Shown here piece by piece: positions 50,549-57,673 of a stretch of 64,000 nt of DNA. The notes under the pieces were generated by a model that saw only the letters and a program-made list of their open reading frames with translations, was not told where the DNA came from and ran no database searches. The stretch's first letter is position 1. Every line of letters starts with the position of its first letter. Origin of the DNA: Pseudovibrio sp000156235 (GTDB lineage Bacteria > Pseudomonadota > Alphaproteobacteria > Rhizobiales > Stappiaceae); the NCBI RefSeq assembly GCF_000156235.1, contig NZ_DS996811.1, positions 124,001 through 188,000 of the forward strand, read 5' to 3'. A program made the translations under genes and the position numbers.

Positions 50549-51064
50549 ATGGATCCACTCGTCATACAGGGCTTTGGGCTGGCGGCCTATGCCGTCAACA
50601 TGGTTGGCTTTTCCACCAAGCGTGATCAGCTGTTTCGCGGCCTGCTTTTTGTCAGCTGCTCCCTGTTCTGCATCCATTATGTGCTCATGGGCGCTTATGT
50701 GGCTGCCACAAACCTTGGCATCAATGGTGTGCGGTCCTTCGTTTCCCTGCGCTTCAAAGGCTACACGTGGTTTGGCATCTTTGCTGTCATCCAAACCGTC
50801 ATGAGTGTGATGGTGTATGAAGGCCTCATTGATCTGCTGCCATGGACTGCCTCTCTCATGAGCGGGTTCGCGCTCTTCTGCCTCAGTGGAATACAGATGC
50901 GCATCGCCATGTTCTCCTGTGCACTTACATGGATGGTCAACGCCCTGATCGTGGGATCCTGGGGTGGGTCGCTCAACGACATCACCAATGCCACGCTGCT
51001 GGCGATCACCATTTACCGTATGAAATCCGCAACTGAACGGGAGGCCGGGCAAGCCGCACTCTGA
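50549..51064 (+). CDS. ygjV: YgjV-family inner-membrane protein
   Basis: This 171-residue protein has about six hydrophobic helices and resembles YgjV: 'QGFGLAAYAVNMVGFSTKRD', 'LFVSCSLFCIHYVLMGAYVA', 'NGVRSFVSLRF' and the C-terminal SWGGSLNDITNATLLA. Members are related in fold to small sugar-transporter-like proteins (SWEET/PQ-loop-like). Function is unknown. It lies 105 bases after the GNAT gene, same strand, and 130 bases before the type III PKS gene. Confidence 0.78.
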   Translation: MDPLVIQGFGLAAYAVNMVGFSTKRDQLFRGLLFVSCSLFCIHYVLMGAYVAATNLGINGVRSFVSLRFKGYTWFGIFAVIQTVMSVMVYEGLIDLLPWTASLMSGFALFCLSGIQMRIAMFSCALTWMVNALIVGSWGGSLNDITNATLLAITIYRMKSATEREAGQAAL

Positions 51065-51194
51065 CAATCCGTAGCACTCAATCTCACCCCACCAAAACAA
51101 CCCCAAAAAACGCCGGATTTTCAGCAGTTTGGTCAAGGCCTATAAAGTTGATGATGCATGTTCTGGCAATAATGAAAGCAGGGTTGGAGAGCCG

Positions 51195-52316
51195 ATGCCC
51201 GTTTACCTGACCGGCCTTGCGACAGCGGTGCCGCCCTATGAATTACCCCAGACTCTGGTGCTGGACTACGCCCGTCGGATTCTTGGCCCCAAGTTTGCGC
51301 AGTTCGAGCGCATGGCCGGCACGTTTCTGACCGCCGGTGTCAAAACCCGTTACTCCTTTGCGCCGCTGGAGTGGTTTCTGGAACCTCAGGACTGGAAAAC
51401 CAGAAACGAAACCTACGTGCGCGGCGCAACGGAGCTGTTCATCACCGCCGCCCGCAAAGCGCTGCTTAAAGCGGGGTTGCGTGCCGATGAGATCGATACG
51501 GTCGTGACCGTTTCCTCCACCGGAATTGCCACACCCACGCTGGAAGCACAAGCCTGGAAGCAGATGGGCTTTCGGACAGATATCATGCGCGTGCCAGTGT
51601 TCGGGCTGGGGTGTGCCGGAGGCGTTTCCGGCCTTGCCATCGCGCAGCAGCTGGCGCAGGCGAAACCGGGCAGCAACGTGCTCATGCTCGCGCTGGAAGG
51701 CTGCACACTCTCCTTCCGCAGTGACCGGCTCACCAAGGCCGACATCATCGCCACCGTTCTGTTTGGTGACGGCGCAGCCGCCGCCTGCCTGTCCACCAGT
51801 AAGCCGGAAGGGTCAAAACCGGTGTTCCAGCTGGGATCAGGCCATCAGGAGATGTGGCCAGACACGCTCAACATCATGGGCTGGAACGTGGAAGAACACG
51901 GCCTCGGCGTGGTGTTTGACCGCTCTATTCCCGACTTCGCCACCGAGCACTTCCGTGATGTAACAGAGCGCAGTCTCACTGCCCTTTCCATGGAAAGGAC
52001 TGGCGTTGCTCGCTTCGTCTGCCACCCGGGCGGGGCGAAGGTGGTGCAAGCGCTGGAAGGTGCGTTGGATTTGCCCACCGGTGTTCTGGATGTGGAGCGC
52101 GAGATCCTGCAGGAGTTCGGCAACATGTCCGCCCCAACTGTGCTGTTTGTGCTTGAGCGGGTTCTGGAGCGCACCGCGCAGGGCAACATGGTCATGTGCG
52201 CCCTTGGCCCCGGTTTCACAGCCTCGTTCCAACCGGTCACCGTTGTGCCGTCAGAAGCTGGCGGGCACCGGGGCACAACCGACTTTTCAAAACCAGAGGG
52301 GGCGATCAATGCCTGA
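51195..52316 (+). CDS. type III polyketide synthase
   Basis: This 373-residue chalcone-synthase-like enzyme has the catalytic Cys in VFGLGCAGGVSG (about 137-148), the His in RFVCHPGGAKV (about 275-285) and the Asn in EFGNMSAPTVLF (about 308-319). It belongs to the bacterial group that condenses fatty acyl-CoA with malonyl-CoA into alkylresorcinols or alkylpyrones; the malonyl-CoA could come from general metabolism or the distant MatB. The start ATG 51195 gives MPVYLTGLATAVPPYE, the expected N-terminus. Its last eight bases overlap the next gene, an ICMT-type methyltransferase that probably methylates the product. Confidence 0.9.
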   Translation: MPVYLTGLATAVPPYELPQTLVLDYARRILGPKFAQFERMAGTFLTAGVKTRYSFAPLEWFLEPQDWKTRNETYVRGATELFITAARKALLKAGLRADEIDTVVTVSSTGIATPTLEAQAWKQMGFRTDIMRVPVFGLGCAGGVSGLAIAQQLAQAKPGSNVLMLALEGCTLSFRSDRLTKADIIATVLFGDGAAAACLSTSKPEGSKPVFQLGSGHQEMWPDTLNIMGWNVEEHGLGVVFDRSIPDFATEHFRDVTERSLTALSMERTGVARFVCHPGGAKVVQALEGALDLPTGVLDVEREILQEFGNMSAPTVLFVLERVLERTAQGNMVMCALGPGFTASFQPVTVVPSEAGGHRGTTDFSKPEGAINA

Positions 52317-52809
52317 TGCTTCCTTAGCTGCCCTGCTGTTTCTGGGTTTCATCATCCTCCAGCGCCTGTCCGAACTGGTCATCGCTCGCAGCAACACCAA
52401 GCGCTTGCTGGAGGAAGGGGCCTACGAAGTTGGCGCTTCTCACTACCCGCTGATTGTCAGCGTGCATGTGGCGTGGATCATCGCTCTTGTTGTGCTGGGT
52501 TACGACAAGCCGGTTTCCCTTCCGTGGCTGATGGTGTTCGCCGTTTTGCAGGTGTTCCGCCTCTGGATTCTGCTCAGCATGGGCCGTCGCTGGACCACAC
52601 GCATTATTGTGGCGAAAACGCCGTTGGTGACTAAAGGACCATTTGCGTTTGTGCGCCATCCCAATTACTTGCTGGTGGCACTGGAGATCTTCACCGCACC
52701 CATGGTGCTCGGCTTGTTTCCGATTGCCTTCCTGTTCTCCGGCTTTAACGGTGCCATCCTAGCCCTGCGAATTCGCGTGGAAGATGAGGCCCTTACAGAT
52801 CTGCGGTAG
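52309..52809 (+). CDS. isoprenylcysteine carboxyl methyltransferase (ICMT)-family protein
   Basis: This 166-residue membrane protein has about four or five helices. The SAM-binding C-terminal motif of the ICMT family is clear: 'GPFAFVRHPNYLLVALEIFT' followed by a GxxP-like hydrophobic turn and 'ALRIRVEDEALTDL' (RI..E...L). The start ATG overlaps the last eight bases of the type III polyketide synthase gene (ATGCCTGA), so the two are translationally coupled. In comparable pairs such as srsA-srsB the methyltransferase O-methylates alkylresorcinols. A lipid-like methylated phenol in the membrane is the likely end product; this is inference. Confidence 0.85.
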   Translation: MPDASLAALLFLGFIILQRLSELVIARSNTKRLLEEGAYEVGASHYPLIVSVHVAWIIALVVLGYDKPVSLPWLMVFAVLQVFRLWILLSMGRRWTTRIIVAKTPLVTKGPFAFVRHPNYLLVALEIFTAPMVLGLFPIAFLFSGFNGAILALRIRVEDEALTDLR

Positions 52810-52827
52810 GAAAGACCTTTGCACAAT

Positions 52828-52931
52828 ATGAAGTTATCGGCTTGAACCTGATAGAAGATAGTGATATATCACTGTCAAAATTCAGCTGTGGGCTGCACAT
52901 CAGCGCCGCAGCGCCTGCCAGATAACTTCAT
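52828..52931. promoter_or_regulatory. nested inverted repeats in the aldehyde dehydrogenase promoter
   Basis: ATGAAGTTATC (52828-52838) has its exact inverted copy GATAACTTCAT at 52921-52931, 82 bases apart. Between them lies the perfect palindrome AGTGATATATCACT (52860-52873). This could be an operator set with DNA looping; the right copy lies just before the start codon at 52946. Confidence 0.5.
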
Positions 52932-52945
52932 GTGCCGAGGAAACG

Positions 52946-54463
52946 ATGCTAACAGGTTGCCATCTCATCGCCGGAGAATGGGTCGATAACGCCCAGAAAT
53001 TCGAGTCGTCCCCATTCTCGGGCTCTGCCCAAAGCTATGCCTGCGGCACCACGGAGCTGGTTGACCGCGCCGTCAAGGCTGCCGAAGACGCCTTCATGAC
53101 CTTCGGCTGGACCACCCGCGCAGAGCGCGCCAAGTTCCTGCGCGCTGTGGCGGACGAGATCGACGCGCGCGGCGCTGAAATCACCGAAGTGGGCTGCGCG
53201 GAAACTGGCCTGCCGGAAATGCGCCTCAACGGTGAGCGTAGCCGCACCGTTGGCCAGCTGCGCCTGTTCGCCGACCATATTGAAAAAGGTGAATATCTGG
53301 ACCTAACACACGATGAGGCCATGCCAGATCGTGCGCCTCTGCCGCGACCTGACCTGCGCCTCAGCCAGCGTCCGGTTGGTCCTGTGGCTGTATTCGGTGC
53401 CTCCAACTTCCCGCTGGCGTTCTCCACTGCAGGCGGCGATACGGCCTCAGCGCTGGCAGCGGGCTGTCCGGTGGTCGTGAAGGGCCATGAGGCTCATCCG
53501 GGCACGGCTGAGATCGTGGCACAAGCCATTGACGCAGCGATCAAATCCTGTGGCATGCATCCGGGTGTATTCTCACTGGTGCAAGGCGGTAGCCGTGAGG
53601 TTGGCACCGCCCTTGTGCAGCACCCGCTGATCAAAGCCGTTGGCTTTACCGGTTCTCTGGCCGGTGGCCGCGCACTGTTTGATCTGTGCGCCTCCCGCCC
53701 TGAGCCGATCCCGTTCTTTGGCGAGCTGGGCTCGGTCAATCCAAACTTCATCTTCCCGAATGCCCTCGCCAATCGCGGTGATGCCATCGCGGCCGGTTGG
53801 GCTGGTTCCCTGTGCATGGGCGCAGGCCAGTTCTGCACCAATCCGGGCGTGGTTCTTCTGGTGGAAGGCGCAGAGGCAGATGCCTTCATCACTAAGGCTC
53901 AAGAAGCTCTGGGCGCTACCGGCGAGCAGCCAATGTTGACAGACGGCATCGCAGCGGCTTACCGCTCCGGCGCTGAAAAGATCGCTGGCGAAGCGGGTGT
54001 TGAAGAGCTGGTGGGCACTGCCTGCGCAACTCGTGGTGCCAAGCCGTATATGTTCGTGACGGATGCTGAAAACTGGCTCGGCAACAAAGAGCTGCAGGAA
54101 GAGGTGTTCGGCCCACTCGGTATTGTCGTCAAGCTGAAGAACATTGAGCAGATGCAGGATGTGGCCCGCACCATTGAAGGTCAGCTGACCTGCACCATCC
54201 ACATTGATGCCGCAGACCATGCAGAAGCCCGCAAGCTGATGCCATTGCTGGAGCGCAAAGCAGGCCGCGTGCTGGCAAATGGCTTCCCGACTGGCGTGGA
54301 AGTGTGTGATGCCATGGTTCACGGTGGCCCTTACCCGGCCTCCACCAACTTCGGCGCAACCTCTGTCGGCACCATGGCGATCCGCCGCTTCCTGCGTCCG
54401 GTTTGCTATCAGGATATGCCGCTGGAGCTGGTTCCAGGTTTTGAAATGGAAGAAATGGCGTAG
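52946..54463 (+). CDS. NADP-type aldehyde dehydrogenase (2,5-dioxovalerate dehydrogenase-like)
   Basis: This 505-residue enzyme resembles alpha-ketoglutaric semialdehyde (2,5-dioxovalerate) dehydrogenases: 'GPVAVFGASNFPLAFSTAGG' (the oxyanion Asn in FGASNFPLAF), 'GCPVVVKGHEAHPGTAEIVA' (Lys), 'IKAVGFTGSLAGGRALFDL' (G-loop), FFGELGSVNPNF (general base Glu), and the catalytic Cys in MGAGQFCTNPG (about 294). Such enzymes end the breakdown of pentoses, sugar acids or hydroxyproline by making 2-oxoglutarate. No other gene of these pathways is adjacent, but a carbohydrate uptake operon lies convergent to it. It ends in a strong terminator shared with that operon. Confidence 0.87.
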   Translation: MLTGCHLIAGEWVDNAQKFESSPFSGSAQSYACGTTELVDRAVKAAEDAFMTFGWTTRAERAKFLRAVADEIDARGAEITEVGCAETGLPEMRLNGERSRTVGQLRLFADHIEKGEYLDLTHDEAMPDRAPLPRPDLRLSQRPVGPVAVFGASNFPLAFSTAGGDTASALAAGCPVVVKGHEAHPGTAEIVAQAIDAAIKSCGMHPGVFSLVQGGSREVGTALVQHPLIKAVGFTGSLAGGRALFDLCASRPEPIPFFGELGSVNPNFIFPNALANRGDAIAAGWAGSLCMGAGQFCTNPGVVLLVEGAEADAFITKAQEALGATGEQPMLTDGIAAAYRSGAEKIAGEAGVEELVGTACATRGAKPYMFVTDAENWLGNKELQEEVFGPLGIVVKLKNIEQMQDVARTIEGQLTCTIHIDAADHAEARKLMPLLERKAGRVLANGFPTGVEVCDAMVHGGPYPASTNFGATSVGTMAIRRFLRPVCYQDMPLELVPGFEMEEMA

Positions 54464-54539
54464 GCCGGCCTCCCTATAGGCTAAAGCAGCGCGTCCACCC
54501 GAAAACCAGAGCCGCTTTTCGGGAAGACGCGACAACGGC

Positions 54540-54574
54540 AAAAGCCCTGAGCATCAGCTCAGGGCTTTTCTTTG
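54540..54574. terminator. bidirectional rho-independent terminator
   Basis: AAAAGCCCTGAGC (54540-54552) and GCTCAGGGCTTTT (54557-54569) form a perfect thirteen-pair stem with a four-base loop. T tracts follow on the plus strand (TTTTCTTTG) and the minus strand (TTTTGCC), so it may end both the aldehyde dehydrogenase gene and the convergent sugar operon. Confidence 0.88.
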
Positions 54575-54656
54575 TTTACGTCAATCCGGCAGATCAAGCT
54601 GCGGCCTTGCCGAAAAGTGGTAACAGGCTTTCGGCAAAGGCTCGCCCCAAAAGAAC

Positions 54657-55760
54657 TTAAGCTGCCAGATTGCGCAGAGTCTCTCCATCAAACACATGGC
54701 ATTTATCAAGCGCCATGTTGAAGCTCAGCGTTTCCCCAGCATGCACTGTGCGCGGATTATACATGATGGACTGAACCGGAGAGCCTGCCAGCTCCGTAAA
54801 CAAAGTTGCCTCTGAGCCCAGGTCTTCAGAGAGCAATACAGGCAGTTGCAATTGTGCGATTTCACCGGCTGTCGGCAAGGCATTGCCTTCCGGCGAAATG
54901 TCTTCTGGCCGCACGCCCAGCTTCACCGCTTTGCCCGCTTCCAACGTGCTGCGCAGACGTGCAGGTGCGCTCAGCTCACTGCCGTCACCCAGCTTCAGCA
55001 CCGGGTCGCCATTGCTGCTGGCCACGTGGGCATCAATCAGGTTCATGGGCGGAGACCCGATGAAGGTCGCCACGAATGTGTTGTTCGGCTTTTCAAAAAC
55101 CTCACGCGGGCTGCCCACCTGCTCAATGATGCCGTCCCGCATGATCACGATGCGGTCTGCCAGTGTCATGGCTTCCACCTGATCATGGGTCACATAAATG
55201 ATGGTGTTGCCGACACGCTGGTGCAGCTTCTTGATCTCAATGCGCATCTGGGTGCGCAGCTTGGCGTCCAGATTGGAGAGCGGCTCGTCAAACAGATACA
55301 CATCCGGGTGGCGCACAATGGCGCGGCCCATGGCCACACGCTGGCGCTGACCACCAGAAAGCTGGCCCGGCTTGCGCTTCAGGTAGGGCTCCAACCCCAG
55401 AATAGCTGCCGCATCCGCCACCCGCTTTTCAATCTCGGACTGGGAAACCCCGGCAATCTTCAGCGAGAATCCAAGGTTCTTGGCAACCGTCATATGCGGG
55501 TAGAGCGCATAATCCTGAAACACCATGGAGATGTTGCGCTGGCGTGGTGGCATATCGTTGACCACCCGATCGCCAATGACCAGCTCCCCACCAGAAATCG
55601 TTTCAAGGCCAGCAATCATGCGCAGCGTGGTGGACTTTCCGCAGCCGGACGGCCCAACAAAAACGACAAATTCCTTGTCTTTGATCTCCAGATCAATACC
55701 ATGAATGACCTTGGTTGGACCGTAGGACTTTTCGAGATTTTTCAGAGTAACTTGTGCCAT
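54657..55760 (-). CDS. ATP-binding protein of a carbohydrate ABC importer (MalK/UgpC type)
   Basis: This 367-residue ATPase has Walker A GPSGCGKSTTLRM (about 37-49), Q-loop VFQDYALYPHMT, signature LSGGQRQRVAMGRAI (about 134-148), Walker B VYLFDEPLSNLDAKLR and the H-loop VTHDQVEAM. The C-terminal OB/TOBE domain includes 'ATFIGSPPMNLIDA' and 'LGVRPEDISP', typical of the UgpC/MsmK class that can serve more than one carbohydrate importer. It is the last gene of the minus-strand sugar operon, 11 bases after the EEP gene. A stem-loop pairs TTGCCGAAAAG near 54607 with CTTTCGGCAA near 54628. Confidence 0.9.
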   Translation of the reverse strand: MAQVTLKNLEKSYGPTKVIHGIDLEIKDKEFVVFVGPSGCGKSTTLRMIAGLETISGGELVIGDRVVNDMPPRQRNISMVFQDYALYPHMTVAKNLGFSLKIAGVSQSEIEKRVADAAAILGLEPYLKRKPGQLSGGQRQRVAMGRAIVRHPDVYLFDEPLSNLDAKLRTQMRIEIKKLHQRVGNTIIYVTHDQVEAMTLADRIVIMRDGIIEQVGSPREVFEKPNNTFVATFIGSPPMNLIDAHVASSNGDPVLKLGDGSELSAPARLRSTLEAGKAVKLGVRPEDISPEGNALPTAGEIAQLQLPVLLSEDLGSEATLFTELAGSPVQSIMYNPRTVHAGETLSFNMALDKCHVFDGETLRNLAA

Positions 55761-55771
55761 GCTTTCCCCCC

Positions 55772-56641
55772 TCAGGCATCCTTCAGTTCCAGCCAGACCG
55801 GCAAATGGTCAGAGCCTTTCGCGTCTTCATCCACCCACATGCCTGCAATGCGGTGGCGCAGAGAGGCTCCCACAAACACATGGTCAATGCGGCGGGTGTC
55901 GAAATGCGCGGTCTTGCCACTCATCTCCTCGTTGCCCAGCCACACCCATGGGTCGACAAAGCCATCCAGCGTCTGCACGCGGCCACCTTCTTCTGATGGC
56001 GGGCCGGTGAACACCTCATAGACCGGCGTGCCCGGTCCGTTGTTCATGTCGCCCAGCAAAATGCAGTCGGTTGGCATGGTTGGCTGCGGTTCGTCGTTGA
56101 GCCAGTGGGCGTCGATGCCCGGGCCGCCGCACCATGCTCCACCTTCAGACGGAGCGGTCTTGATGCGGTCCCTCACAAACTGTGCCTGCACCAGCGCAAA
56201 GTCTGGTGACCAGTAGAACAGGTGGGTGTTATAGACCCGCAGCGGCCCACCCGGCGCGTCGATGACGGCTTCCAGAAGCGCCGCCTGAATGGCGTGGCGG
56301 GTAATGGAGCCCATCTTGGGCAAAGGATAAGTGCGGGTGGAAATGATCGGGTATTTGGAAAGGATCATTTCCCCGTGCTGACGGCGGCGGTTGACCAGCT
56401 TGCCGTTTTCATCGTGAAACGAGGCGTCCATGTCAAGGCCCGGGCCATAGACCCAGCGATATCCGCCAAGCAGATCCGCCAGTTCCGCGGCCTGATCCAC
56501 ATTGCCGTTTCGTTTCCAGAAGCGGTCAACTTCCTGCAGACCGATGATGTCGGCCCCTTCTAGTTCTCCTGCAATTCTTGCCAGATCGACTTTACCGTCG
56601 ATGCCGGTTCCGTATTGAATGTTGTAGCTAACTATCTTCAT
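55772..56641 (-). CDS. endonuclease/exonuclease/phosphatase (EEP) family protein
   Basis: This 289-residue protein has the EEP (DNase I-like) fold motifs: MKIVSYNIQYG (Asn), IIGLQEVDRFW (catalytic Glu), 'YNTHLFYWSPDFALVQAQF' (His), CILLGDMNNGPGTPV (Asp and Asn), 'RRIDHVFVGASL' and KGSDHLPVWLEL (final Asp-His). All catalytic positions are present. It lacks a signal peptide, so acts in the cytoplasm. Relatives cleave phosphodiesters in nucleic acids, inositol phosphates or sphingolipids. Being inside a sugar-uptake operon suggests a phosphodiester- or phosphate-bearing carbohydrate substrate. The start ATG overlaps the lacI-type gene by 14 bases. Confidence 0.82.
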   Translation of the reverse strand: MKIVSYNIQYGTGIDGKVDLARIAGELEGADIIGLQEVDRFWKRNGNVDQAAELADLLGGYRWVYGPGLDMDASFHDENGKLVNRRRQHGEMILSKYPIISTRTYPLPKMGSITRHAIQAALLEAVIDAPGGPLRVYNTHLFYWSPDFALVQAQFVRDRIKTAPSEGGAWCGGPGIDAHWLNDEPQPTMPTDCILLGDMNNGPGTPVYEVFTGPPSEEGGRVQTLDGFVDPWVWLGNEEMSGKTAHFDTRRIDHVFVGASLRHRIAGMWVDEDAKGSDHLPVWLELKDA

Positions 56642-57662
56642 GGGTTTTTCCGGAGGCTTTCCGAGCAACTCCTAAGGAGCCGCGCAGCTTGAGCGCGCAA
56701 TTGACGCGAATGTTGCGGGGGTGGTCAGGCGCCGTTCCATCCAGCCGGCTCAGCACGATCTCCGTCAGATGACGGGCAATCTGCTCAATGGGCTGTTCAA
56801 TGGCAGTGATGCCCGGCGGGATCAGCCGGAACATGTCTGGATCATCAAAGGTGACAAGATCAATGTCTTTGCCCACCTGTTTGCCGTTGCTGGACAAACA
56901 GTCCAGACCACCAATGGTCATCAGGTAATTGGAGTAGAACACAGCACTTGGCGGATTTTCCATGCCAAGGAACCTGTCCATGGCGGTGTATCCATCCAGC
57001 TGGCCCCAATTGCCAACGTAAACCAACTCCTCATCAACACTCAGGCCTGCTTGCTCATGGGCTTTTTTGAAGCCCTGCAACCGGTTTTGCCCTGTGCTTC
57101 CATTCAGGTCCCCTGTCACCACGCCAATGCGGGTATGGCCAAAGTCAATCATGCGGCTCACAGCGTCTTGCGCAGCAGCTTCATCGTTGACCAGCACCTT
57201 ATCCGTTTCCACGCCCGGCACATCGTTGTTGAAGATGATGACTGGTTGTTCTCCAGTCAGCAGCTCCTGCACCTTCTCCGTGACTTCATGAGTACCGGAC
57301 AAGATGATGGCATCGATGCGCCGTGAAGACGCTGATTCCAGCGCCTCGTTGATGGCATCCGCTTCATCGGAATGGTGAAAGGTTACAATGGAATACCCAC
57401 GGGCTCGCAGAGACCGCACCAGTTGGGTCAGGATCCCCGAGTTGAACTCGTCAAACTTGGGAACCAGATACCCGACTGTGTTCGTGCGCTCTGTTTTCAT
57501 GGCGCGGGCAAGCGTGTTGGCCCGGTAACCCAGATCGGCAATCGCTTGTTCGATCCGGGTCCGGTTGTCCTTCCTGATGCGTTGATCGTTCAGATAACGC
57601 GAGACTGTGCCGACAGCGACGCCTGCGGTATCTGCTACATCGAGGATGGTTGGTTTTTTCAC
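56628..57662 (-). CDS. LacI-family transcriptional regulator
   Basis: This 344-residue repressor starts with the LacI DNA-binding domain 'PTILDVADTAGVAVGTVSRY' then LNDQRIRKDNRTRIEQAI (residues 4-41) and the hinge 'LGYRANTLARAM'. The sugar-binding core begins 'NTVGYLVPKFDEFNSGI' and contains 'FNNDVPGVETDKVLVNDEAA' and 'VVTGDLNGSTGQNRLQGF'. It lies within the sugar operon between the GH-like gene and the EEP gene and probably represses the operon until its ligand is present. A candidate operator stands before the binding-protein gene. Confidence 0.88.
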   Translation of the reverse strand: MKKPTILDVADTAGVAVGTVSRYLNDQRIRKDNRTRIEQAIADLGYRANTLARAMKTERTNTVGYLVPKFDEFNSGILTQLVRSLRARGYSIVTFHHSDEADAINEALESASSRRIDAIILSGTHEVTEKVQELLTGEQPVIIFNNDVPGVETDKVLVNDEAAAQDAVSRMIDFGHTRIGVVTGDLNGSTGQNRLQGFKKAHEQAGLSVDEELVYVGNWGQLDGYTAMDRFLGMENPPSAVFYSNYLMTIGGLDCLSSNGKQVGKDIDLVTFDDPDMFRLIPPGITAIEQPIEQIARHLTEIVLSRLDGTAPDHPRNIRVNCALKLRGSLGVARKASGKTHEDS

Positions 57663-57673
57663 TGCACTGCCCT

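Noticed and set aside
52006..52308. Longer reading frame extending the ICMT-type gene upstream
   Set aside because: The extension lies inside the type III polyketide synthase gene in another frame and reads as a shadow; the ATG at 52309 with the overlap ATGCCTGA is the proper start.
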